A DNA stretch of 64,000 nucleotides. Origin: Celeribacter sp. HF31 (GTDB taxonomy: Bacteria; Pseudomonadota; Alphaproteobacteria; Rhodobacterales; Rhodobacteraceae). The notes under the pieces were generated by a model, which was not told where the DNA came from, ran no database searches, and was given only the letters and a program-made list of their open reading frames with translations. Position numbers and translations under genes: made by a program. Location: contig NZ_JAATOT010000001.1 of the NCBI RefSeq assembly GCF_011806455.1, positions 1 to 64,000 of the forward strand. The letters are read 5' to 3'. Shown in pieces: positions 1-8,100 of this stretch (within the stretch, counting starts at the first letter, position 1; every line of letters begins with the position of its first letter).

Positions 1-96
1 GAAGAGCTGATGAACACGGTCTTCCCGCACCCGACGATGTCGGAAATGATGCATGAATCCGTGCTCGCCGCCTATGGTCGGGCGCTGCATATTTGA
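1..96 (+). CDS. lpd: Dihydrolipoamide dehydrogenase, C-terminal fragment
   Basis: Only the last 31 codons are in the window; the gene begins to the left. The frame ends with a segment reading FPHPTMSEMMHES and then LAAYGRALHI, the C-terminal interface helix of E3 dihydrolipoamide dehydrogenase. The HP pair in it holds the His that completes the active site of the partner subunit. E3 reoxidises the lipoyl groups of 2-oxoacid dehydrogenase complexes in the cytoplasm. The next gene is convergent and starts 14 bp away, so this is the end of its operon. Which complex it serves cannot be read from the window. Confidence 0.85.
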   Translation, partial: EELMNTVFPHPTMSEMMHESVLAAYGRALHI

Positions 97-109
97 GGGG
101 ATGAGGGTG

Positions 110-880
110 TCAGGCGTCTTGCATGTAAAGCGTCAGACGCTTGGCCGCGTTCTTGAGATGGGACGCCGCCGCCTCACGCGCGCGCTCGGCATCTCCGGCC
201 TCGATGGCCGCGAAAATGGCGCGGTGTTCGTCCTGCACAAGCTCGGTCAGACCCTTGCGCGAGCTGTTGGTGCGGGCCTGTCGGATCAGGTGTCGGACGC
301 GATTTTCCAGAAACGCGCCGAAAGAGATGAACAGGTGATTGCCGGTCGCCTTCAGAATTTCGGAGTGAAAGGCCATGTCCTGTTCGATGCCGTTTTCGCC
401 GCGCGCGATGGCGGCGTCGATGGCGCTAAGAGCGTCGCCGATGGCGTCGAGATCCGCCGAGCTGCGCCGTTGCGCGGCCAATGCGGCGGCGGAGGCCTCA
501 TGGGCGAGGAGGAATTCGAAGACGCGTTCGATTTCTTCCTTGTCGTCCAATTCGGTGCGGGCAAGGCAGAACGAAGCTTCGGGCAATTCGTCGACCACGA
601 AAATGCCGCGGCCTTGGTAGCTTTGGACGATGCCGTCCTGTTTGAGGGCAAAGATCGCTTCGCGGATCACCGCGCGGCTGACCCCGAAGGTTTCGCCCAA
701 AACGGCCTCGGTCGGCAGGCGTTCGCCCGGTCGAAAGACATTCTGTTCAATCTCGCGGCGCAAAATATCGGCCACTTTGCTGGCGTAACTGCGCGGTGGG
801 GAAAGCTTATGCTTTGGGCCAGAGGTTTGGCGGGCAGAATTTTGGGGTCCAGAAGATTTCTGGCCTGTCGGAGGAGGCAT
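110..880 (-). CDS. GntR-family (FCD subfamily) transcriptional regulator
   Basis: 256 residues. A winged helix-turn-helix lies at about 33-100 (LRREIEQNVFRPGERLPTEA, then FGVSRAVIREAIFALKQDG), followed by an all-helical FCD effector domain to the C terminus (RVFEFLLAHEASAAALAA, MAFHSEILKATGN). FCD regulators usually repress a neighbouring catabolic or transport operon and are released by a carboxylic acid or sugar acid. The gene is divergent from the ribose-type ABC operon at 1058, and the 177-bp gap holds a TTGT-N3-ACAA palindrome that fits a FadR-type site. It is therefore the likely local regulator. The Shine-Dalgarno for the chosen ATG is weak. Confidence 0.88.
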   Translation of the reverse strand: MPPPTGQKSSGPQNSARQTSGPKHKLSPPRSYASKVADILRREIEQNVFRPGERLPTEAVLGETFGVSRAVIREAIFALKQDGIVQSYQGRGIFVVDELPEASFCLARTELDDKEEIERVFEFLLAHEASAAALAAQRRSSADLDAIGDALSAIDAAIARGENGIEQDMAFHSEILKATGNHLFISFGAFLENRVRHLIRQARTNSSRKGLTELVQDEHRAIFAAIEAGDAERAREAAASHLKNAAKRLTLYMQDA

Positions 881-971
881 CGGACATCCGTTGGTTCGCT
901 GCGGGTCTGTGCAATTTAGGGTGGAGCGACATCGGAAGGCAAGTTGGTTGTAAGTTTTTCAACTTATCAGC

Positions 972-982
972 TTGTCAGACAA
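972..982. promoter_or_regulatory. Candidate GntR/FCD operator in the divergent gap
   Basis: TTGTCAGACAA matches the TNGT-N3-ACNA consensus of FadR-subfamily regulators exactly. It lies between the divergent regulator and permease genes, 75 bp before the permease start. A second perfect palindrome, GTAACGTTAC, is at 994-1003. Binding by the adjacent regulator is inference. Confidence 0.5.
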
Positions 983-1057
983 ATTTGCGTTTTGTAACGT
1001 TACGTCATGCGAAGCCGCCATTGGGAGATTGGCAGCACGCATAAGGGAGGACATATC

Positions 1058-2065
1058 ATGACTGAGACCGCCGCGCGCAAAGCGACGGGGCCCGCGTGGC
1101 CGCGCCTTGGGTTGACCCAGGAAACCATCGTATTTTTCATCGCCATTGCGTTCTTCGCCGTCTTCGCCGTGACGCTGCCGGGCTTTCTGGCCTCGGACAA
1201 CCTGTTGTCTTTGCTGCAGAATGTCTCTGTCTTGGGTATTCTGGGCGTGGCGATGGGGATTGTCGTGATTGGGCGGGGGATCGACCTTGCCATGGTCGCC
1301 ACAATGGCGATGTCCACCGCCTGGACGATTTCGCTGATGAACGCCGGTACAGATGCCGTGAGCGCCGTGCTTTTGGGGCTGGGTTTTGCCGCCGTGATCG
1401 GCATCGTCATGGGCATTCTGATCGCTTACGTGGAAATCCCGGCGATCTTTGCCACGCTCGCGATGTCGACGGTGATCTACGGCTTTGGCCGCCTCGCGCT
1501 TGTCGATCTCGATGTGATCTACGTGCCTGAAGACGCCGACTGGCTGCGCGCACTCTCCGGCTCTGTGGGCGGCGTGCCGCTTCCGGTGATCTGGTTCGGG
1601 CTTGTGGCGCTTTTGGCCTATGCCTTTCTGCGGTTCACCCGGCGTGGGCGCTACATCTACGCCATGGGCGACAACTATGAAGCCGCGCGCATCACCGGCA
1701 TTCCGGCGCGTCCGATGACGGTGCTGCAATATCTGCTGTCCTCCGTGATTGCCTTTGGCGCCGGGATCATCACCGCGTCTCTTCTGGCGACCGTGAACAT
1801 CCGCGTTGCGCAATCGACCATGGTCTATGACGTGATCCTTGTGGTCGTGCTGGGCGGGATTGGTCTGAGCGGGGGCAAGGGCGGCGTGCGCAATGTCATC
1901 GTCGGCACGGTTCTGATCGGCATTCTGCTCAACGGCATGACCATCATGGACCTGTCCTTCACGCTTCAGAATCTTGTGAAGGGGGCTGTGCTTTTGGTGG
2001 CGATCATCGTCGACAGTTTCGTGAACCCGCGCGACGAACAGACCGCGCAGCAAGGGGACATCTGA
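1058..2065 (+). CDS. Ribose-type ABC transporter permease (RbsC family)
   Basis: 335 residues from the ATG at 1058, which has a strong AAGGGAGG Shine-Dalgarno at 1043-1050; an upstream in-frame start would add 17 residues without a ribosome site. The protein is a run of hydrophobic helices with the BPD_transp_2 signature (GMGIVVIGRGIDLAMVATMA near 80-100; VVLGGIGLSGGKGGVRNVI near 285). It should form half of the inner-membrane channel of a carbohydrate-type importer, paired with the permease domain of the gene at 3221. It is the first gene of an operon with a periplasmic binding protein, two beta-propeller proteins and an ATPase. The substrate is unknown. Confidence 0.93.
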   Translation: MTETAARKATGPAWPRLGLTQETIVFFIAIAFFAVFAVTLPGFLASDNLLSLLQNVSVLGILGVAMGIVVIGRGIDLAMVATMAMSTAWTISLMNAGTDAVSAVLLGLGFAAVIGIVMGILIAYVEIPAIFATLAMSTVIYGFGRLALVDLDVIYVPEDADWLRALSGSVGGVPLPVIWFGLVALLAYAFLRFTRRGRYIYAMGDNYEAARITGIPARPMTVLQYLLSSVIAFGAGIITASLLATVNIRVAQSTMVYDVILVVVLGGIGLSGGKGGVRNVIVGTVLIGILLNGMTIMDLSFTLQNLVKGAVLLVAIIVDSFVNPRDEQTAQQGDI

Positions 2066-2114
2066 CCAAACATCAAAGACTTAAATGACGCTCTAGGACA
2101 CGAGGGAGGAACTC

Positions 2115-3134
2115 ATGAAGGGCATTTTGAAAGGCGCGCTGATGGCGCTGACACTGGCGGGGGGAGCCGCACAGATCGCGCAGGCCGAACAATTCGACGA
2201 CGGTCTCGCGCCGCACTATTACAACTCGCTCAAGGATAAGAAGGTGGTCTTCCTGCCGCTCGCCATGAGCTTTGATCTGCCGCAGGTCTGGGCCGAGGGC
2301 ATGCAGACCCAGGCCGACCGTCTCGGTTATGAGCTGTCGATCCGCGATCCGAATTGGTCCAGCGATGTGGGCGCGCAGGCACTGACAACGCTGATCAGCG
2401 AAAAGCCCGATCTCATGGTCGTGCACAACCCCGACATGCAGGTCTATGCCCGCCTTCTGGCGCGTGCGCAAAAGGCCGGGATCAAGGTCATTCAAATCAA
2501 CCTGAAATCGGTCGCCACCACGGACGCCTATGTCGGTGTGAATTGGTACGAGGTGGGCGAGCATCAGGCGACGATGGCGATCAACGCCTGTGCGCCCGAG
2601 GCGGGTGGCAGCGGCAAGATCGCGATCATGCAGGGCACGCCGACGAACCCCAACAACGCCATCACAATGAGCGCCATCGAGGACGTTCTGGCCAAGCACC
2701 CGGAGATCGAAGTGGTCTCCAGCCAGTCCGCCGACTGGGACGCGACCAAGGCGCATTCCGTCGCCTCGACGGTGATCAAACAGAACCCCGATCTCTGTGG
2801 CTATATCGGCCTGTGGGAGGTCATGGACGCCGGTGTCTCCGCCGCGATCCGCGAGGCGGACAAGGTGGGCGAGATCAAGTTGTTCACCAATGGCGGCGGT
2901 CAGAAACCGGCCTGTGACAGCCTCGCCAATGGCGCTTTCACCGGCTACGTCAGCTACGACGCCTTCGGTCAGGCCCGCGATCTCACCAATGCGATTGCGC
3001 AGGTCATGCAGTCCGATCTCGCACCGGGCGAGGCGCCCTATGCGCTCTACACCCCGATCCGCGATCTGACCAAAGACACGATGCGCGACGATTCCTGCTG
3101 GACCATGGACGACGTCGCCAAGGCGCCGTTCTAA
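2115..3134 (+). CDS. Periplasmic sugar-type substrate-binding protein
   Basis: 339 residues with a Sec signal peptide (MKGILKGALMALTLAGGAAQ, cleavage probably after AQAE near 27) and a strong GGGAGG Shine-Dalgarno. The mature part is a type 1 periplasmic binding fold of the RbsB/Peripla_BP_4 class (VVFLPLAMSFDLPQVWAEGM; the GKIAIMQGTPTNPNN loop; LFTNGGGQKPACDSL). It would capture the ligand for the flanking RbsC-type permeases. Two Cys about 110 residues apart in the C-terminal lobe might form a disulfide. The sequence alone does not identify the ligand; the lactonase-like neighbours hint at a sugar acid or lactone, which is inference. Confidence 0.9.
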   Translation: MKGILKGALMALTLAGGAAQIAQAEQFDDGLAPHYYNSLKDKKVVFLPLAMSFDLPQVWAEGMQTQADRLGYELSIRDPNWSSDVGAQALTTLISEKPDLMVVHNPDMQVYARLLARAQKAGIKVIQINLKSVATTDAYVGVNWYEVGEHQATMAINACAPEAGGSGKIAIMQGTPTNPNNAITMSAIEDVLAKHPEIEVVSSQSADWDATKAHSVASTVIKQNPDLCGYIGLWEVMDAGVSAAIREADKVGEIKLFTNGGGQKPACDSLANGAFTGYVSYDAFGQARDLTNAIAQVMQSDLAPGEAPYALYTPIRDLTKDTMRDDSCWTMDDVAKAPF

Positions 3135-3167
3135 TCCACGACTTTCCACTCACATGACGTCTGACGT

Positions 3168-3185
3168 GCGGCCCTACGGGGCCGC
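3168..3185 (+). other. Intercistronic stem-loop after the binding-protein gene
   Basis: A 7-bp GC stem (GCGGCCC / GGGCCGC) closes a TACG loop in the 86-bp gap between the binding protein and the permease fusion. No T-run follows. Such hairpins often protect the upstream transcript end and keep the binding protein in excess over membrane components; that role is inferred here. Confidence 0.55.
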
Positions 3186-3220
3186 GCAAGGGCGCACCTC
3201 ATTTCGAGAGGGTTTCCGAT

Positions 3221-5341
3221 ATGTCCGTCTCCGACACCTATGCAAAGTGGCGTTATCGCTCCGTGCCGGATCACCTCCTGGGCGAGGTGCTGTCCAAGAA
3301 CTGGATCGACAATGCGATCCCCTTTGCCTTCCTTTTGATTGTCGTGGCCCTCTTTGGCTCGCTGATCCCCGGCTTTCTCAGCCCCGCAGGCTTTTCCGAT
3401 CTCGCCCGCCAGCTGGGCGAAGTGGCGCTGATTTCCATCGGGCTGGGGCTTGTGATGCTTGCCGGCGGGATTGATCTCAGCGTGGGCTCGACCTTTGCCA
3501 TGGCGAATTTCGTCTCTCTGGCGCTGATCAATTCTCTCGGCTGGCCGGTCTGGGCCGTGGTGCCCGCCGTGCTCTGCGTCGGCGCCCTTATCGGTCTGAT
3601 GAACGGCATCCTGATCGGCTATTTGCGCCTTCGCGCCTTTCTGACCACGCTCGCGACGCTGATCATCGTGCGCGCCATGGTCGATCTTTTGATCCTGAGC
3701 TATGCCCGCGAAGTGGCGATGAGCATGACCATGTCGGAGGCCTGGTTTTACCTCGGCGAAGGCTTCATCCTCGGCATTCCGGTCAACTTCCTGTTGCTGG
3801 TGGCGGTGGCCATTCTCGTCCACCTCGTGCTGTCACGCATGCGCTTTGGCTGGCACATCCTCGCCGTCGGCGGCTCGCGCCGTTCGGCTTACAATGCCGG
3901 GATTTCGGTGCGCCGCACGGTCTGTGCAACCTATGTGATCTCCGGCGTCATGGCCGCGATGGCGGGGATTTTCTACGCCGCCCGTCTGGGCAGCGTCGGG
4001 CCGGACACCGGCATCGGCCTCGAAGTCACCGTGCTGACCGCCTGCGTCTTGGGCGGGATCAGCCTCGGCGGCGGGCGCGGTTCGGTGTTCAAGGCCTTCA
4101 TTGGCACCGTCATCGTGCTCATGGTCACCAACAGCCTCATCCGCCTCAACATGCCCTCCGGCTCGACGCCTCTGGTGCTTGGCATGCTTCTCTTGCTCGC
4201 CGTGGCCGTCGATATCCGCTGGGTCAAGAACCGACACAAACTTCTGTCGCGGGTCTATGTCTCGCCGACCTATTTCGACCTGCCCGAAGACCCCTCTGCC
4301 AATGTCGACGCCACCTCGTCTTATGCGCTCAACGACAAGTTCCGCGATGTGACGGCGATCGGTCTGGGCGATCTCGACGGGCCGGAAGATATGATCTTCG
4401 ACTCGAACGACAACCTCTACACCGGCGGGCGTCAGGGCGACATCATGCGCTTCTTTGCCCCCGATTACACCCGTTCCGAGGTCTTCGTGCATTTGGGCGG
4501 CTTCCCCTTGGGCCTCGCGATGGACAAGGACGACAATCTGCACGCCTGTGTTGCGGGGATGGGCCTCTACATGGTCACGCCCGAGCGCGAGATCAAATGT
4601 CTCTCGGATGAGACCAACCGCAGCCTGTTCTCGATCATCGACGATTCACGCATCCGAATGGCCGACGATCTCGACATCGCCGCCGATGGCCGGGTCTATT
4701 TTTCCGAGGCCACCATTCGTTATGGCGTCAGCGACTGGGCTGTGGACGCTTTGGAGGCACGCGGCAACGGGCGCATTCTGGCCTATGATCCGAAAGACGG
4801 CTCGACCCGCACGGTGCTTTCGGGCCGCGTGTTCCCGAATGGCATCTGCATGGTCGATGATGGGGAATCTCTGTTGTTCGCCGAAACATGGGCCTGCCGC
4901 ATCAGCCGGTTCTGGTTCGCGGGCCCCCGCAAAGGTCAGGTCGAACCGGTGATCGAAGACATTCCCGGCTACCCGGACAACATCAACCGCGCCTCTGACG
5001 GCACCTATTGGGTCGCGCTCGCGGGCATGCGCTCGCCGGCCTTCGACCTCAGCCTCAAAATGCCGGGCTTTCGCAAACGTATGGCGCAGCGTGTCGCCAT
5101 GGACGAATGGCTCTACCCGAACCTCAACACCGGCTGCGTGCTCAAGATGACTTTGGACGGCACAGTGACGGAGTCGCTTTGGGACCTGAGCGGCGAGGCG
5201 CATCCACAGATCACCTCGATCCGCGAACATAAGGGCGCGCTCTATCTGGGCGGCATCAACAACAACCGGATCGGGCGTTATGAACTGCCCGAGGCGGACC
5301 AAACCTGGACCAGCCAGAACGAGTATTGGGGGCGCACATGA
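3221..5341 (+). CDS. RbsC-type permease fused to a strictosidine synthase/SMP-30-like beta-propeller
   Basis: 706 residues, about twice the length of a normal RbsC-type permease. Residues 1 to about 335 are a complete BPD_transp_2 permease (GLVMLAGGIDLSVGSTFAMA; VLGGISLGGGRGSVFKAFIG). A linker near 335-365 leads into a beta-propeller of the strictosidine synthase/SMP-30/gluconolactonase class at about 366-706 (DGPEDMIFDSNDNLYTGGRQ; FSEATIRYGV; AETWACRISRFWF; GYPDNINRASDGTYWVAL). The frame is open throughout, with no internal stop or frameshift. If topology is RbsC-like, the propeller sits on the cytoplasmic side, where it could open a lactone as it enters. Start chosen for the GAGAGGG ribosome site at 3208-3214. 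Confidence 0.88.
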   Translation: MSVSDTYAKWRYRSVPDHLLGEVLSKNWIDNAIPFAFLLIVVALFGSLIPGFLSPAGFSDLARQLGEVALISIGLGLVMLAGGIDLSVGSTFAMANFVSLALINSLGWPVWAVVPAVLCVGALIGLMNGILIGYLRLRAFLTTLATLIIVRAMVDLLILSYAREVAMSMTMSEAWFYLGEGFILGIPVNFLLLVAVAILVHLVLSRMRFGWHILAVGGSRRSAYNAGISVRRTVCATYVISGVMAAMAGIFYAARLGSVGPDTGIGLEVTVLTACVLGGISLGGGRGSVFKAFIGTVIVLMVTNSLIRLNMPSGSTPLVLGMLLLLAVAVDIRWVKNRHKLLSRVYVSPTYFDLPEDPSANVDATSSYALNDKFRDVTAIGLGDLDGPEDMIFDSNDNLYTGGRQGDIMRFFAPDYTRSEVFVHLGGFPLGLAMDKDDNLHACVAGMGLYMVTPEREIKCLSDETNRSLFSIIDDSRIRMADDLDIAADGRVYFSEATIRYGVSDWAVDALEARGNGRILAYDPKDGSTRTVLSGRVFPNGICMVDDGESLLFAETWACRISRFWFAGPRKGQVEPVIEDIPGYPDNINRASDGTYWVALAGMRSPAFDLSLKMPGFRKRMAQRVAMDEWLYPNLNTGCVLKMTLDGTVTESLWDLSGEAHPQITSIREHKGALYLGGINNNRIGRYELPEADQTWTSQNEYWGRT

Positions 5342-6432
5342 TCACGGCATTCAAGCGCGTATTCGACCGGGTGACCGGCGCGGGCGAGGCGGCGGTGACC
5401 GTGCCGCCGATGGATGGGGCGTTCAAGGCCAACATGGCGCTGGAGAACGCGCCCGTGTGGGCGGAAATCCCGACCCCGGACAATCTCACGCTCTGGCGGG
5501 GCGCGGTGTATCTGTCGAGCGGGCCGGTTCTGTACCGCAGCGACACGGGAGGCCAGTTGACCGAAGTGGCCCGCTATGAGGCCGCGATCACGGCGCTGGC
5601 GGCGGGGGATACACTGGCCGTGGCCGTCGCAGGGCGGGGCGTGATGCTGCGCTCTGAGAGGGGCGAGACGGAACTGGTTTCTCCGCGTGCCTTCAGTGGC
5701 GCCGGATGCCTCACCGCGATGAGCTTTGCCAAAGACGGCACGCTTGTTCTGGCCAGCGGCTCGACGCGTCATACGCCCGAAGACTGGGCGCGCAACCTGA
5801 TGGAACGCCGCATGGACGGCGCCGTCTGGGCGGTCAAACCCGGTGAGCCACCGCGCCGTTTGGCGGAAGGTCTCGCCTGGCCTTCCGGGCTGATGTGTCA
5901 AGAGGACAAGGGCCGCGTGATCGTGTCCGAGGCCTGGCGCAATCGCCTCATCGCGCTGCCGATGGTCGGCGGGGGGCCCGATGTGGTGCTCGACAACCTT
6001 CCGGCCTATCCGGGGCGTCTCATGCCGTCCGAGACTGGCGCTTACCTCTGTTGCTTTGCGCCGCGCAGCCAGCTGATTGAATTCGTGTTGCGCGAACCGG
6101 CCTATCGCACGCGGATGATGGCGGAGGTGCCGCCGCAATTCTGGGTCGCGCCCGCGCTGCGCTCCGGCGACAGCTACCGTGAACCGCTTCAGGGCGGGGC
6201 GGTCAAACAGTTGGGCATCCTGAAACCCTGGGCACCGACGCGCTCCTACGGGCTTTTGGTCGCGCTCGATCAAAGCTTTTTGCCGCGCCGCAGTTTCCAC
6301 AGCCGCGCCGATGGCACCCGCCACGGCATCACCAGCGCCTGCGCCACGCCTGAGGGCCTGCGCGTCACCTCTTACGGCGGCGACGTGGTGTTGACCCTGC
6401 CGGATGAAGTCCAAAAAGGAGAGCAATCATGA
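5338..6432 (+). CDS. Strictosidine synthase/SMP-30-like beta-propeller protein
   Basis: 364 residues from an ATG that overlaps the previous stop (ATGA). A TTG four codons upstream is a less likely start. The protein resembles the propeller half of the preceding fusion: the segments LAWPSGLMCQEDKGRVIVSE and VLDNLPAYPGRLMPSETGAY occupy the place of the blade repeats seen there. No signal peptide or membrane helix is apparent, so it should be cytoplasmic. The class includes lactonohydrolases and many proteins of unknown reaction. Translational coupling to the fusion and to the ATPase suggests it acts on the imported compound. Sequence drift from the fused copy suggests the two are not redundant. 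Confidence 0.8.
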   Translation: MITAFKRVFDRVTGAGEAAVTVPPMDGAFKANMALENAPVWAEIPTPDNLTLWRGAVYLSSGPVLYRSDTGGQLTEVARYEAAITALAAGDTLAVAVAGRGVMLRSERGETELVSPRAFSGAGCLTAMSFAKDGTLVLASGSTRHTPEDWARNLMERRMDGAVWAVKPGEPPRRLAEGLAWPSGLMCQEDKGRVIVSEAWRNRLIALPMVGGGPDVVLDNLPAYPGRLMPSETGAYLCCFAPRSQLIEFVLREPAYRTRMMAEVPPQFWVAPALRSGDSYREPLQGGAVKQLGILKPWAPTRSYGLLVALDQSFLPRRSFHSRADGTRHGITSACATPEGLRVTSYGGDVVLTLPDEVQKGEQS

Positions 6433-7931
6433 GCGCCCCTTTGATTGAAATGCAGAATGTCTCGAAGGACTATCGGGGCGTCTTTGCCGTGCGCAATGTC
6501 GATTTCAACCTGCACGCCGGTGAAATCCACGCCCTTCTGGGCGAGAACGGCGCGGGCAAGTCGACCCTGACCAAAATGATCGCGGGGGTGACCCGACGCT
6601 CCGAGGGCGAGATCCTTTTGGACGGCACCTCGATCAACTTTGCGACCCCCGCCGAGGCCTTGGACAACGGCATCGCCATGGTGTTTCAGGAGACCAGCCT
6701 CGTGCCCTCGATGACCGTGGCGCAGAACCTTTACTTGGGCGAAGAGAAACTCTTCAACCGCCTGCGCGGGCTCTACATTGCTGCGCAGCAATTCCTGTCG
6801 TCTCTGAACTTCAACGTCGACCCTTGGGCCAATGTCTCGATGCTGGGCGCGGCGCAAAAGCAATTGGTCGAGATCGCCCGCGCGGTGCGCCTCAACGCCC
6901 GTGTCATCATCTTCGACGAACCCACCGCGACGCTCACGCCGGAGGAGAAACACTATTTCTTCTCGCTCATCGAACGGCTGCGCCAGCGCGGTGTGTCCAT
7001 CGTTTTCATCAGCCACGCACTGGAGGAGGCTCTGGCGATTTCCGACCGGATCACCATCCTGCGTGACGGCGAATTGGTGGCCTCCGACACCACCGACACC
7101 TTTGATCGCGACAGCATCATTGGCCATATGGTCGGGCGCAGCCTCTCAGAAGAGCTGTTCTATCACAAACACTCCGAAGACGGCGCGCGGCAGCCTGGCA
7201 AAAAGGTGCTGAGCGTCGAGAACCTGTCGATGGGGTCCATGGTGCGCAACACCTCCTTCTCGCTGTACGAAGGGCAGGTGACGGGGCTTTTCGGGCTGAT
7301 CGGTTCGGGGCGGACCGAGACGGCGAAGATCATCTCCGGCGTGCTCAAACGCAATTTCTTTCACGGTGGTGAGCTGCGCTATATGGGCAAATCCGTGCGC
7401 TATCGCCAGCCGCATAAGGCGGTGATGGATGGCATCGTCTACGTGACGGAGGACCGCAAGGCCGAAGGCTTTTTCGACCAGATGTCCATCGCCGAGAACA
7501 TCTATATGGGCGACATCGTGACCAACCCGCCGCCCGCGGGCCTGACCACCGCAGGCGCGCAACAGAAGATCACGGAGGAATGGTCGAAGCTTTTGCAAAT
7601 CCGGGCGATCAATCCGAATGCAAAGATCGTCGAACTGTCGGGGGGCAACCAGCAAAAGGTGGTGATCGCGAAATCCCTGACGCAAAAACCCAAGCTGGTG
7701 ATCTTTGACGAGCCGACCCGGGGTGTGGATGTGGGCGCGATTGCGGAGATCCACAAGGTGATCCAGACCCTTGCCGACAGCGGCATCGCGGTTCTGGTGA
7801 TCTCGTCCTACCTGCCGGAAATTCTGGTGATCTCTGACCGGATTCTCGTGAGCCGTCTGGGGCGCGTGGTCGAGGAATTCAGCCCCTCTGATGCCACAGA
7901 GGAAAAGATCATGTACGCGGCTGTGCACTGA
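6429..7931 (+). CDS. Ribose-type ABC importer ATPase (two NBDs)
   Basis: 500 residues, the usual size for RbsA/MglA-type ATPases with tandem nucleotide-binding domains. The N-terminal domain has Walker A GENGAGKST (near 38) and Walker B VIIFDEPTATLT. The C-terminal domain has the degenerate Walker A GLIGSGRTET, the signature LSGGNQQKVVIAKSL and the second Walker B LVIFDEPTRGVDVG. Retention of a full signature only in the second half is typical of the family. It overlaps the previous gene by ATGA and closes the transporter operon. It would power uptake through the permeases at 1058 and 3221. Confidence 0.95.
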   Translation: MSAPLIEMQNVSKDYRGVFAVRNVDFNLHAGEIHALLGENGAGKSTLTKMIAGVTRRSEGEILLDGTSINFATPAEALDNGIAMVFQETSLVPSMTVAQNLYLGEEKLFNRLRGLYIAAQQFLSSLNFNVDPWANVSMLGAAQKQLVEIARAVRLNARVIIFDEPTATLTPEEKHYFFSLIERLRQRGVSIVFISHALEEALAISDRITILRDGELVASDTTDTFDRDSIIGHMVGRSLSEELFYHKHSEDGARQPGKKVLSVENLSMGSMVRNTSFSLYEGQVTGLFGLIGSGRTETAKIISGVLKRNFFHGGELRYMGKSVRYRQPHKAVMDGIVYVTEDRKAEGFFDQMSIAENIYMGDIVTNPPPAGLTTAGAQQKITEEWSKLLQIRAINPNAKIVELSGGNQQKVVIAKSLTQKPKLVIFDEPTRGVDVGAIAEIHKVIQTLADSGIAVLVISSYLPEILVISDRILVSRLGRVVEEFSPSDATEEKIMYAAVH

Positions 7932-7961
7932 TCTTGCTCATCTAAGTATTTGAAATAAAAA

Positions 7962-8002
7962 GCCCCATCCCGCCGTTGATATGCGTCATTGCGGGATGGG
8001 GC
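7962..8002. terminator. Strong hairpin after the ABC operon, best oriented for the minus strand
   Basis: A perfect 12-bp stem (GCCCCATCCCGC 7962-7973 with 7991-8002) and a 17-nt loop. On the plus strand it follows the ATPase stop by 30 bp but has an A-run before it and no T-run after. On the minus strand a TTTTTATTTC tract follows the stem. It may act in both directions. Confidence 0.7.
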
Positions 8003-8050
8003 AAAATGGTTAAACTTATTCTATGGGCCTTTGCCATGCGTGGCGGGGCG

Positions 8051-8066
8051 GTGACAGCATTGTCAC
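8051..8066. promoter_or_regulatory. Inverted repeat upstream of the Sel1 gene
   Basis: GTGACA-GCAT-TGTCAC, a 6-bp inverted repeat 34 bp before the Sel1-protein start. It could be an operator. I cannot assign a regulator. Confidence 0.3.
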
Positions 8067-8100
8067 GCAGGTCATGGACTGGCCCCGGGAGGGAAAAACC

